A stretch of DNA of 39,545 nt from NCBI GenBank assembly GCA_009928855.1, contig SABV01000006.1, positions 1-39,545 of the forward strand, in the 5' to 3' direction. Shown in pieces: positions 32,908-39,545 of the stretch. The stretch is from Erysipelotrichia bacterium (GTDB lineage: Bacteria; Muiribacteriota; Ozemobacteria; Ozemobacterales; Ozemobacteraceae). How positions within the stretch are numbered: the stretch's first letter is position 1; the number at the start of each line of letters is the position of its first letter. Made by a program: the position numbers and the translations under genes. The notes beneath the pieces were generated by a model. The model did not search any database, was not told the origin of the DNA, and worked only from the letters and a program-made list of their open reading frames with translations.

Positions 32908-34056
32908 GTGAAAAAGGGTTCGATCATATTATTGCTGACAGCAATTCTTATAAATACACCTGCACACAGAACACTCGCACAGGATTTTCAGCCCGCAGGG
33001 TCAGAAATCAGCGTAAGAGACCTTCTTGAAGGCCATAAGCGCGCTCCCAAATCTGACACTTACTATCTCATGGCTCTCTCGGATGCACGCAAAGGCAATA
33101 TTGAAGAAGCAGAGAAGGCAATCAAAACCGGTTTACAGGTCAACCCGCGCAACACACGTCTGATGAATTTAAAAGGCGCTTTGCTGGCGCGACAAGGCAA
33201 GCTTGCCGCTGCCCGAAGCATCTTTTTGACCGTTCTACAGCTCGACCCTGAAGATCAATATGCTCAAGCCTCTTTGCGCTCAGTAGAAAGAACTCTGCAA
33301 CCCCAACGAAAGATTGAACCTCTCCTGAAAAAGACTTCAACAGCTTCAACTCAAGATGCACCGGTAACTCCGGTTATGGTTAAGCCCCTTGAAATTGAAA
33401 AAAAGATACTCGAAGCCAGCTATTTTATAGAAATAAAAGACAAACAGCAGTGTTACCATGGCATGTCGCTGATAAAACGTGCTCAAGATGCCTTTATAGC
33501 TGCGAAACCGGATCGAAAAAGTGAATTTTCAACCACGGCCCTGGTATCAGAAGGTTTTTTGACCGCAACGCCAGTTTGCCCAAACAGTGGCATCTATTCG
33601 TGGAAAAATAACGAAGTTGAATGTGACAAGCACGGAAAACAGTCTGCAGTAGGCGCCGAAGTGACAAATGTTTTTGGCGAATTCAATAATGGAATGCGTT
33701 CAAAACTTAGTCGAAATTATCTTGACGCCCTTAAATCTTTCGAGCAGGTCGTTGTTCTGTATCCAAAATGGGCTGAAGCTCATTTTCAAATGGCAGACAC
33801 TCTTTTTAGACTGGGAGAAACCGACCCGGCAATTGCCTCTTTAAGAATCTGTCTCAAACATGATTCTGCAAATCTTGATGCTCAATTGCTTCTCGCCAAC
33901 CTTTACTTTAAAAAAGGCCAGAAAAGTGCTGCCCTGACCATTCTCGACAAAGTTTCCGAAAAGCATAAAGGCACGGTTTATGGGCTTGCATCACGAAGCA
34001 TTGCCAGTTCCATCCGGTCGGGTCGCAATTATTATCAAATTTTTCCCCCTAACTGA
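32908..34056 (+). CDS. exported TPR protein with pilin-like cysteine motif
   Basis: About 382 aa from GTG 32908, which has AGGA 9 bases upstream; the listed TTG 32890 lies inside the previous gene. A signal peptide (KKGSIILLLTAILINTPAHRTLAQ) is followed by two TPR-like units (about 50-115) and a Pro/Thr-rich linker. A central segment has CPNSGIY (224-230) and C239DKHG243, a pattern seen in the C-terminal part of some type IV pilin-like proteins. Further TPR units (about 265-370) include KSFEQVVVLYPKWAEAHFQMAD. The protein is predicted periplasmic. A pairing with the upstream cytosolic zinc-ribbon/TPR protein across the membrane is plausible but only inferred. Confidence 0.82.
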   Translation: MKKGSIILLLTAILINTPAHRTLAQDFQPAGSEISVRDLLEGHKRAPKSDTYYLMALSDARKGNIEEAEKAIKTGLQVNPRNTRLMNLKGALLARQGKLAAARSIFLTVLQLDPEDQYAQASLRSVERTLQPQRKIEPLLKKTSTASTQDAPVTPVMVKPLEIEKKILEASYFIEIKDKQQCYHGMSLIKRAQDAFIAAKPDRKSEFSTTALVSEGFLTATPVCPNSGIYSWKNNEVECDKHGKQSAVGAEVTNVFGEFNNGMRSKLSRNYLDALKSFEQVVVLYPKWAEAHFQMADTLFRLGETDPAIASLRICLKHDSANLDAQLLLANLYFKKGQKSAALTILDKVSEKHKGTVYGLASRSIASSIRSGRNYYQIFPPN

Positions 34057-34062
34057 TTTTTT

Positions 34063-34926
34063 ATGAAAAAACCCATAAAAAAACTGGCCTTCATCTGCCA
34101 TCCGGCAAGAGAGTCGTTGCCGCCGCTTTTAAAAACCCTGCTGCAGTGGTCTGAAGACAATGGTATGACTGCTCGTCTCACCCAGCGAATGGCCAGAATC
34201 GTCGAAAGACCCGAACTTGGTCTTGCACGCCATGAAATGGCTTCAGAAGTTGATATGGTAGTTGTTCTGGGCGGAGACGGCACGATTCTTGAGACAGCGC
34301 GGGCATTTGCCGCAGACGGGATTCCTATCGCGGGTATAAATCTGGGACATCTCGGTTTTTTGACACTTGAAGAACCCCGTAATGCCATACATACCCTTGA
34401 AAAAATAAGAGACGGCAAATTCAGAATTGAAAACCGCATGATGCTCTATGCCGAGGTAAGACGAAAAGAGCGAAAAGTTTTTTCAGGCATGGCGCTCAAT
34501 GACATTGTCATTCAAAAAGAGCCAATGTTGAGGGTTATCAACATAGATGTGTCTATTTCGGGCAGTTTTATCAATACCTATCACGGTGACGGCCTTATTT
34601 TTTCGACCCCAACCGGCTCTACAGCTTATTCATTGTCGGCGGGCGGGCCAATCGTGCCGCCGTGGGTCAATGTAATCATTCTTTGTCCGCTTAACTGCCA
34701 CACGCTAAGCGCTCGCCCGGTGATAACCTCTGACCAGGAAGTCTTAACAGCCCGTGTCTGTTGTAGACATTCAAAGGTAGACCTTGTTCTCGACGGCCAG
34801 GAAAGTTTCAGACTGGATGACCAGGATGAAATAAAAATCTCGCGAGCTCAAGAACTCGGGCGCATCGTAGTTTTCAAATCACGCAATTTCTTCGAAGTTT
34901 TACGTAAAAAAATGAAGTGGGGCTGA
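34063..34926 (+). CDS. nadK: NAD kinase
   Basis: A 287-aa protein with the NAD kinase signature: VVVLGGDGTILETAR (GGDG catalytic loop), GINLGHLGFLT, ALNDIVIQK, and the substrate-binding YHGDGLIFSTPTGSTAYSLSAGGPI. The C-terminal LDGQESFRL is also typical. It phosphorylates NAD to NADP using ATP or polyphosphate in the cytosol. Ribosome-binding site is not obvious; the gene follows the TPR gene by 6 bases and ends 1 base before dsbD, so it is probably carried on the same transcript. Confidence 0.96.
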   Translation: MKKPIKKLAFICHPARESLPPLLKTLLQWSEDNGMTARLTQRMARIVERPELGLARHEMASEVDMVVVLGGDGTILETARAFAADGIPIAGINLGHLGFLTLEEPRNAIHTLEKIRDGKFRIENRMMLYAEVRRKERKVFSGMALNDIVIQKEPMLRVINIDVSISGSFINTYHGDGLIFSTPTGSTAYSLSAGGPIVPPWVNVIILCPLNCHTLSARPVITSDQEVLTARVCCRHSKVDLVLDGQESFRLDDQDEIKISRAQELGRIVVFKSRNFFEVLRKKMKWG

Positions 34927-34927
34927 A

Positions 34928-36700
34928 ATGACTTACAAGGGCCTTTTTATTCTGCTGCTGACACTGCTCGTCACAGCAGCCGGTGCAAATACTGATCCTA
35001 ATTTTTCTTTTTCTGCAACACAGAGCCAAAGTAAACCAGAAGAAATTATTATTAAAGCCGTTGTCTCAGCAGGGCATATGCTTTACCGAAACCAGCTGTT
35101 CTTCGAAGCTTCTGTCGGCAAACTCAATATTTCGTGGGCAGAATCGACAAACAAAAAAGACCCATTTGGAGACGGCACAGTAGACGTCTACCCAGAGGGC
35201 ACCCACACATTTTCGCTGCTGGTTTTGAATGAAGATCAACTCAAAGAAATGACTCTGACTATCAAATACCAGGGCTGTTCTGCGCTAACCTGTTACATGC
35301 CGACAAAAAAACAGTTTGATTTCAGTTTCGACCCACCGCTAGCATCTCGAACACATCAAAAGCCAATTACTTTGTCTGCCGCGCCACAAACTCTCGCCAC
35401 CCAGACTGCACCGGTAAAAATAGAAATGTCGCAAATTACGGTTGATTTTTCGGCGGCACTGAAAAATCAGGGCATATATTGGGTTTTGTTATTATCACTG
35501 CTCGGAGGCCTTCTTGTAAGCCTTACTCCATGTGTTTATCCAATGATTCCGATAACCCTGTCGATTATTGGCAGCAGAAATGAAAACGTCAGTTTTTATA
35601 AGGGTCTGGGCCTTTCAGCCACCTACGTTGCCGGCCTGTCGTTGACTTATGCTCTATTGGGCCTTGCCGCCGCAACTTTTGGCGCACAAATTCGCAGCTT
35701 TACTCAGGGAAGTCTTTTTCAGGGCCTTGTCTCGATAATCTTTTTTCTTCTGGCTCTCTCGATGTTCGATTTGATATTGATCCAGGTGCCTGCCGGATTG
35801 CGAGACCGGCTAAATAACATAAAAAAAACAGGTTCTGGCGGCATCTTTGTCATGGGAATGGTTTCTGGGCTCATGGCCTCGCCATGTGTCGCCGCGCCAT
35901 TAGCCGGCATTCTTGCCTTTATTGCGACCACGGGCAACCAGCTGCTTGGATTTCTCATGCTGTTGCTGTTCGCATGGGGCATGAGTCTGCCCCTGCTGCT
36001 GATAGGAGCATTTTCGGGTTCTCTAAATGCCGTTCCCAAAGCCGGCGAGTGGATGAACAAGGTAAAAGAATTTTATGGTTTTCTGCTGCTGGCGGCAGCG
36101 CTCTATTTTGCACAACCCCTGATTGGCATAGCGTGGGTCGAACTTGGCATTGCTGCTCTTCTTGCTTCATTCGCTGCCTTTTTAGGGCTTTTTTCAGATA
36201 TCCCGACAGACGCCGGACTACGCCCGCGCGTCTTTAAAAGCTTCGGAGCAGTAGCACTCGCGGTGGCCTGTGCCTTTGCCATCAGTGCTGCTGCTCAATG
36301 GGGTTGTCTGTGCCTGCCCAGGTCAGAATCTCTGAAGCAGATAGAAAAAGCCGAAACATTCTGGCAACACAATTTACAAAAAGCCATGGCAGAAGCAAAA
36401 ACATCAAACAGGCCTCTTTTTATCGACTTTAGAGCCGACTGGTGTTCTGTCTGTAAGGATCTTGAGCTAAATGTTTTTCCGCAACCCGAGATCAGATCTC
36501 TTCTGCAAAAAATGATACCCGTAAAAATAGACGCAACCAGCCCCGATGATGCAACCAATGAAATTCTCAAGCAATACGGCATTATTGGTCTGCCGACATT
36601 ACTGATTTTGCGCTCAGACGGCCAGGAAATGCAAAATCTGAGAACAGTCGGCTATATTTCTTCAGAGCAACTCGCAAAGAAGCTACGCTCTGCCCTTTGA
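34928..36700 (+). CDS. dsbD: thiol:disulfide interchange protein DsbD
   Basis: A 590-aa three-part protein. A signal peptide leads to an N-terminal periplasmic domain with C117 and C122 (YQGCSALTCYMPTKK). The core has about eight membrane helices with C202 (SLTPCVYPMIP) and C320 (MASPCVAAPL). A C-terminal thioredoxin-like periplasmic domain carries CSVC at 506-509 (FRADWCSVCKDLE). All six redox cysteines are present, so electron transfer from cytosolic thioredoxin to periplasmic partners is predicted. The first cysteine pair is one residue closer than in E. coli DsbD, and the usual CYPP reads CYMP. It starts 1 base after nadK and converges on the Nif3-family gene. Confidence 0.95.
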   Translation: MTYKGLFILLLTLLVTAAGANTDPNFSFSATQSQSKPEEIIIKAVVSAGHMLYRNQLFFEASVGKLNISWAESTNKKDPFGDGTVDVYPEGTHTFSLLVLNEDQLKEMTLTIKYQGCSALTCYMPTKKQFDFSFDPPLASRTHQKPITLSAAPQTLATQTAPVKIEMSQITVDFSAALKNQGIYWVLLLSLLGGLLVSLTPCVYPMIPITLSIIGSRNENVSFYKGLGLSATYVAGLSLTYALLGLAAATFGAQIRSFTQGSLFQGLVSIIFFLLALSMFDLILIQVPAGLRDRLNNIKKTGSGGIFVMGMVSGLMASPCVAAPLAGILAFIATTGNQLLGFLMLLLFAWGMSLPLLLIGAFSGSLNAVPKAGEWMNKVKEFYGFLLLAAALYFAQPLIGIAWVELGIAALLASFAAFLGLFSDIPTDAGLRPRVFKSFGAVALAVACAFAISAAAQWGCLCLPRSESLKQIEKAETFWQHNLQKAMAEAKTSNRPLFIDFRADWCSVCKDLELNVFPQPEIRSLLQKMIPVKIDATSPDDATNEILKQYGIIGLPTLLILRSDGQEMQNLRTVGYISSEQLAKKLRSAL

Positions 36701-36706
36701 TATTTT

Positions 36707-37474
36707 TTACAGTCCGGTGGGAAGGTCGATAAACTCAAAAGCAAGTTCAAATTTATCGGCCAGGTGCTTGCCTAAAGCTTTGACGCCAAAAGTTTCAGTG
36801 GCATAATGACCGGCTGATATCATATGAACCTGGCGATCTCTGCATGAAGCAACGGCCTGGTGGATTATCTCACCGGTTAAAATTGCATCGACCTCGCCGT
36901 TGTAAACCATGGGGTCAGTAACAGTGCTCCAGCCGCCGCCAGAGATAATGCCAAGGTTGCGCAATCTGGCCGCACCAAAGTCAAGATGAGTAACTATCGG
37001 CCCAATCTCTTTTTCTATTTTCTTTTTTAAATCAGCAACAGAGATCGGCTTTGCAAATTCAGCCAGCACTCCGACTGCGTTGCCACGGCTTCCTCCAAAC
37101 GGCGCAACAACCCTGGCTTTCAGTAAGCCGGCAATAAGCGCGTTGTTACCAAATTGTGGATGAGCATCGAGAGGAAGATGCATGGCAAACAGGTTAAGGT
37201 TGCCTGCCAATAAAGATTTTACAATTTTCAGATTTATACGATCAAGGCGGCTCCATTCGCCCCCTTTCCAGAAAAGGCCATGATGAACCACTGCAAAATC
37301 GGCCCCACGCCTCGTAGCTTCAGCAAAAAATTCCACCGTAGCATCTACGCCGGCAGCAATCTTTGTTACTTTCTCGCTGCCTTCGAACTGCAAACCATTG
37401 TATGAGTAGTCTGGAAAATTGACTTCAGCAAACAGTTCGTTGATATATTTTACAATTTCGCTACGTTGAGTCAT
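36707..37474 (-). CDS. Nif3-like dinuclear metal-centre protein (DUF34/YbgI)
   Basis: About 255 aa with family features: YSYNGLQFEGSEKVTKIAAGVDAT, the metal ligands VVHHGLFWKGG (HH), LFAMHLPLDAHPQFGNN (H and D), and the C-terminal MISAGHYATETFG (H and E). The protein forms ring hexamers with two metals per subunit. It is often annotated as a GTP cyclohydrolase I type 2 homologue, but the true activity is not settled. The ORF track adds 10 residues; ATG 37474, with AGGAGC 7 bases upstream, is preferred. It follows the TPR-transglutaminase gene by 26 bases. Confidence 0.93.
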   Translation of the reverse strand: MTQRSEIVKYINELFAEVNFPDYSYNGLQFEGSEKVTKIAAGVDATVEFFAEATRRGADFAVVHHGLFWKGGEWSRLDRINLKIVKSLLAGNLNLFAMHLPLDAHPQFGNNALIAGLLKARVVAPFGGSRGNAVGVLAEFAKPISVADLKKKIEKEIGPIVTHLDFGAARLRNLGIISGGGWSTVTDPMVYNGEVDAILTGEIIHQAVASCRDRQVHMISAGHYATETFGVKALGKHLADKFELAFEFIDLPTGL

Positions 37475-37500
37475 TCTAAACGCTCCTTTATTTTGTGCAG

Positions 37501-39195
37501 TCACCAGTTTGAAATATGGTATGAATTGCTCAAATTTACCTTTAAATCAGGCCTGGTTGAGGTAAAATCGATACTCACGCGCGACCTTTTTTCGACGCCG
37601 ATATAGTCAAAAAGTATCTGGTCGCTGAGCAGATTGCCAAAGTAAGCCCATTGCATATTGGTTTGCAGAGTAACGTCTATCGGCACCCAGCCCTTGCCCT
37701 TAAAAAACACCTCGCACCACGCGTGCCCAACGGCTGTTTCTTTATTCATTAATTCAGCCTTAACCAGAAACCCGGTAGCAATTCTAGCCGGAATACCGTG
37801 CTTCAGGCACAGCGCTGCCATCAGTCGTGCGAATTCAGTGCAGTCACAATTATCAGGGTTTGCCAGCGCCCATTCGACAGAAAAATCTTCGAAGTTTTCT
37901 TTGTATCTAAGGCCGTTTGCGACAGCAATCGCAGCATTTTGAACATAGTTACCGGGCATTTTCGAGATTTTATCAGCGAGAGCCGAGAGAACAGGGTGCT
38001 CCAGACTCATTAGAGGATCGCCGCAAAGAATCTTCAAGTCAGGGATTTGCGCATTTGAGGCAGGCATGCAGCTACCAAGCATTGCCATGGTCTTGATTCT
38101 GTATGTGAGTCTCAGCGTAAACTCTGGCGAAAGAATTTCTTTATTTGCCCCAATACGAAGTCTCAGACCTTCCTTAGCATCAACATTGGCCTTATAAACG
38201 GTTCCTCGCGAAATAAACTCGGCCTTTACCAGATCGGCAAACTGATGATCTGCAATGTCAACAACGGGTTTAATAAGAAAATCAAGTTTATCAAGAGCCG
38301 AAGGCTGGCTGATCTTGATTCCGATAGACTCTACAAATCTATAGTCGCCTGGCCGCAAAGAAGCAAGTATGCGTTCAAGACTCAGGCGATTGAGCACATC
38401 AGGAAAGCGCTGCAGAACCGCCCGGCAATCGGATTCAAGCCCTTCAAGCTGGCCGGCAAAATAACGTGCGCGGATCCAGGCGTCATGAACGTAACCCTTT
38501 TGATCTGTGGCCCTGGCAGTATTAAAAGACCTGATAGCCGGGTTATAGTCTTTACGTTCGAGGTATTGCAAACCAAGAAGGTAAAACGGATATGGATCAT
38601 TAGTGGCTTTATGAGCATATTTTTTGAGAAGTTCAAAGGCATCGTCATCATACCCGGCCTGTTCAAAGGCGGTAGCGAGAGCCATCGCAACCGACGTATC
38701 TTCAGGAGAGACCTTGAACGCGTGATCGAGGTAAGGAAGGGCCTGTTCAGGGTTTTTAAGCTCATTCAGATAGATAAGGCCAACAATATAAGGCGCCTGA
38801 AAATCGTTTTCATTAATCGCCATAACAGTTCTCGCAACCTTGATTGCTTCTTCCTCGCGTCCTTTGATGCGCCGAAGAGCGATCAGTCGATTGCTCCAGA
38901 AGCCTTTTTCGGATGGCACCAACTGACAGGCTCTGGCAAAAAGATTGCCGGCCCTGACAAAATCATTGGCGCGCATGGCTTCCAGGGCCTGGTTGTTCAG
39001 TTCTACCCCTGAATTGTATTGATCCACAGAGGGGTCGCCAAAATCTACTTCAGGCAGCTCCCCTACCGGTCTGGCAACATAGCGTTTTACCGGCTCAGAT
39101 TGAGGAAAAAAATGAGCCAACAAAGTTGCATCGGCAAACGCCGCACCTGTCAGCAATAAAATCAAACTCAATAATGCAAATACGGATATCTTCAT
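37501..39195 (-). CDS. exported TPR protein with C-terminal transglutaminase-like domain
   Basis: A 564-aa protein with a signal peptide (MKISVFALLSLILLLTGAAFA). TPR repeats run from about 60 to 285 (for example NNQALEAMRANDFVRAGNLFARA and YPFYLLGLQYLERKDYNPAIRSF). A linker domain (about 290-430) resembles the beta-sandwich region found before transglutaminase cores. The transglutaminase/cysteine protease-like domain has an intact triad: C452 (CTEFARLMAALCLKHGIPAR), His in GHAWCEVFF and Asp in WVPIDVT. It could be a peptidase, amidase or cross-linking enzyme in the periplasm; the family alone does not tell. Ribosome-binding site is weak (GGTAAG). It lies between a partial gene and the Nif3-family gene, all on the minus strand. 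Confidence 0.88.
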   Translation of the reverse strand: MKISVFALLSLILLLTGAAFADATLLAHFFPQSEPVKRYVARPVGELPEVDFGDPSVDQYNSGVELNNQALEAMRANDFVRAGNLFARACQLVPSEKGFWSNRLIALRRIKGREEEAIKVARTVMAINENDFQAPYIVGLIYLNELKNPEQALPYLDHAFKVSPEDTSVAMALATAFEQAGYDDDAFELLKKYAHKATNDPYPFYLLGLQYLERKDYNPAIRSFNTARATDQKGYVHDAWIRARYFAGQLEGLESDCRAVLQRFPDVLNRLSLERILASLRPGDYRFVESIGIKISQPSALDKLDFLIKPVVDIADHQFADLVKAEFISRGTVYKANVDAKEGLRLRIGANKEILSPEFTLRLTYRIKTMAMLGSCMPASNAQIPDLKILCGDPLMSLEHPVLSALADKISKMPGNYVQNAAIAVANGLRYKENFEDFSVEWALANPDNCDCTEFARLMAALCLKHGIPARIATGFLVKAELMNKETAVGHAWCEVFFKGKGWVPIDVTLQTNMQWAYFGNLLSDQILFDYIGVEKRSRVSIDFTSTRPDLKVNLSNSYHISNW

Positions 39196-39242
39196 ATTTC
39201 AGTTATCTTACCATCAGAAGCAAGCTATAACAAGCATCAACT

Positions 39243-39545
39243 CTACTCGACAGAAATTTCGAGTCTTTCGTAAAGAGTTCTAATCTCGGCGTTATCAGGC
39301 CGGGCAAACACAATCTTTTTGCGAGCATATTTAAAATAGGGGAAAAGTCCCAGCGCTTCGGTGCCATCGCGAGATACCAGAACTACTTCGCCTGGTGGCA
39401 ATTCTAGCGCAGGGCGTTTGTCGGCGGCCAGAACAGTAGCCTCAGGGCCACTCAGATCAGCAAAAGGCTCACGGGCACCTGCGGGAGCCTTCATAACCAG
39501 TTTATTGGCGAGAATAGATTTTACACCAAGCAGAATTTCTATCAA
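39243..39545 (-). CDS. C-terminal part of an unidentified protein, cut by window edge
   Basis: The last ~100 residues of a minus-strand gene that continues beyond the window, so the listed Met is probably an internal Leu codon (TTG). Visible text includes a stretch rich in Pro and Ala (KAPAGAREPFADLSGPEA), then ELPPGEVVLVSRDGTEALGLFPYFKYARKKIVFARPDNAE. No family is recognised. It ends 47 bases before the TPR-transglutaminase gene and is probably in the same transcript. Confidence 0.6.
   Translation of the reverse strand: MIEILLGVKSILANKLVMKAPAGAREPFADLSGPEATVLAADKRPALELPPGEVVLVSRDGTEALGLFPYFKYARKKIVFARPDNAEIRTLYERLEISVE

Noticed and set aside
34600-34720. Unusual GGPIVPPWVNV stretch in NAD kinase as a sign of inactivation
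   Set aside because: The residues after GGPI vary in the family (for example T or H) and all catalytic motifs are intact.
38245-39012. 255-aa plus-strand ORF opposite the TPR-transglutaminase gene
   Set aside because: Antisense shadow of a gene with clear TPR repeats and catalytic triad; composition (Ile, Arg, Lys, Phe rich) is that of a complement frame.
1-39545. Mobile elements, CRISPR arrays, tRNA or rRNA genes
   Set aside because: No transposase or integrase motif, no regularly spaced repeats, and no recognisable tRNA or rRNA sequence were seen on either strand.

Overview
The window looks like a chromosomal core segment of a Gram-negative (two-membrane) bacterium of moderate GC content. 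Evidence for an outer membrane and periplasm: YidC has the large periplasmic domain, and there is a three-part DsbD, an O-antigen ligase-type protein and many Sec-exported periplasmic proteins. I cannot place the phylum. The mix (multi-GAF signalling proteins, a DHH-CBS-tRNA nucleotidyltransferase fusion, TPR/zinc-ribbon proteins, many lineage-specific exported proteins) suggests a poorly sampled group rather than a model lineage. I see no tRNA, rRNA, CRISPR array, prophage or insertion sequence. TTG and GTG starts are frequent and decide several gene boundaries.

Left part (1-9.5 kb). A minus-strand operon, rpmH-rnpA-yidD-yidC-jag-mnmE, is driven by a near-consensus promoter at 3922-3950. It covers ribosome and RNase P assembly, membrane protein insertion and tRNA modification. 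dnaA is not beside rpmH. A divergent plus-strand pair encodes an M18 aminopeptidase and the DNA polymerase III delta subunit (holA). rpsT converges on holA. A minus-strand pair then encodes an SH3/M23 cell-wall peptidase and an exported beta-propeller-like protein.

Centre (9.6-20.3 kb). One long plus-strand transcription unit appears to run from a very good promoter (9619-9647) to a perfect-palindrome terminator (20225-20255). Three tightly coupled multi-GAF proteins end in a SpoIIE/PP2C phosphatase, a GGDEF diguanylate cyclase and an HD-GYP phosphodiesterase. They are followed by an unusual DHH(degenerate)-CBS-CBS-tRNA nucleotidyltransferase and an M50 membrane protease. This is the most system-like part of the window: phosphatase signalling, c-di-GMP synthesis and c-di-GMP breakdown could be made together, each with its own GAF input.

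Right of that (20.3-26.8 kb). A minus-strand group comprises an exported protein of unknown function, rarA, a small HD-domain protein and a ferritin. Next come an O-antigen ligase-like membrane protein on the plus strand and, overlapping it tail to tail, a small membrane protein and a GT4 glycosyltransferase on the minus strand. These three are probably surface polysaccharide genes.

26.8-36.7 kb (plus strand). A DUF885 metallopeptidase-like protein and a HIT hydrolase come first. A closely spaced run follows: an exported protein, a small membrane protein, a small soluble protein, a double zinc-ribbon/membrane/TPR protein, and an exported TPR protein carrying a pilin-like cysteine motif. nadK and dsbD close the run.

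Right end (36.7-39.5 kb, minus strand). A Nif3-family protein, an exported TPR-transglutaminase-like protein and the C-terminal part of an unidentified gene.
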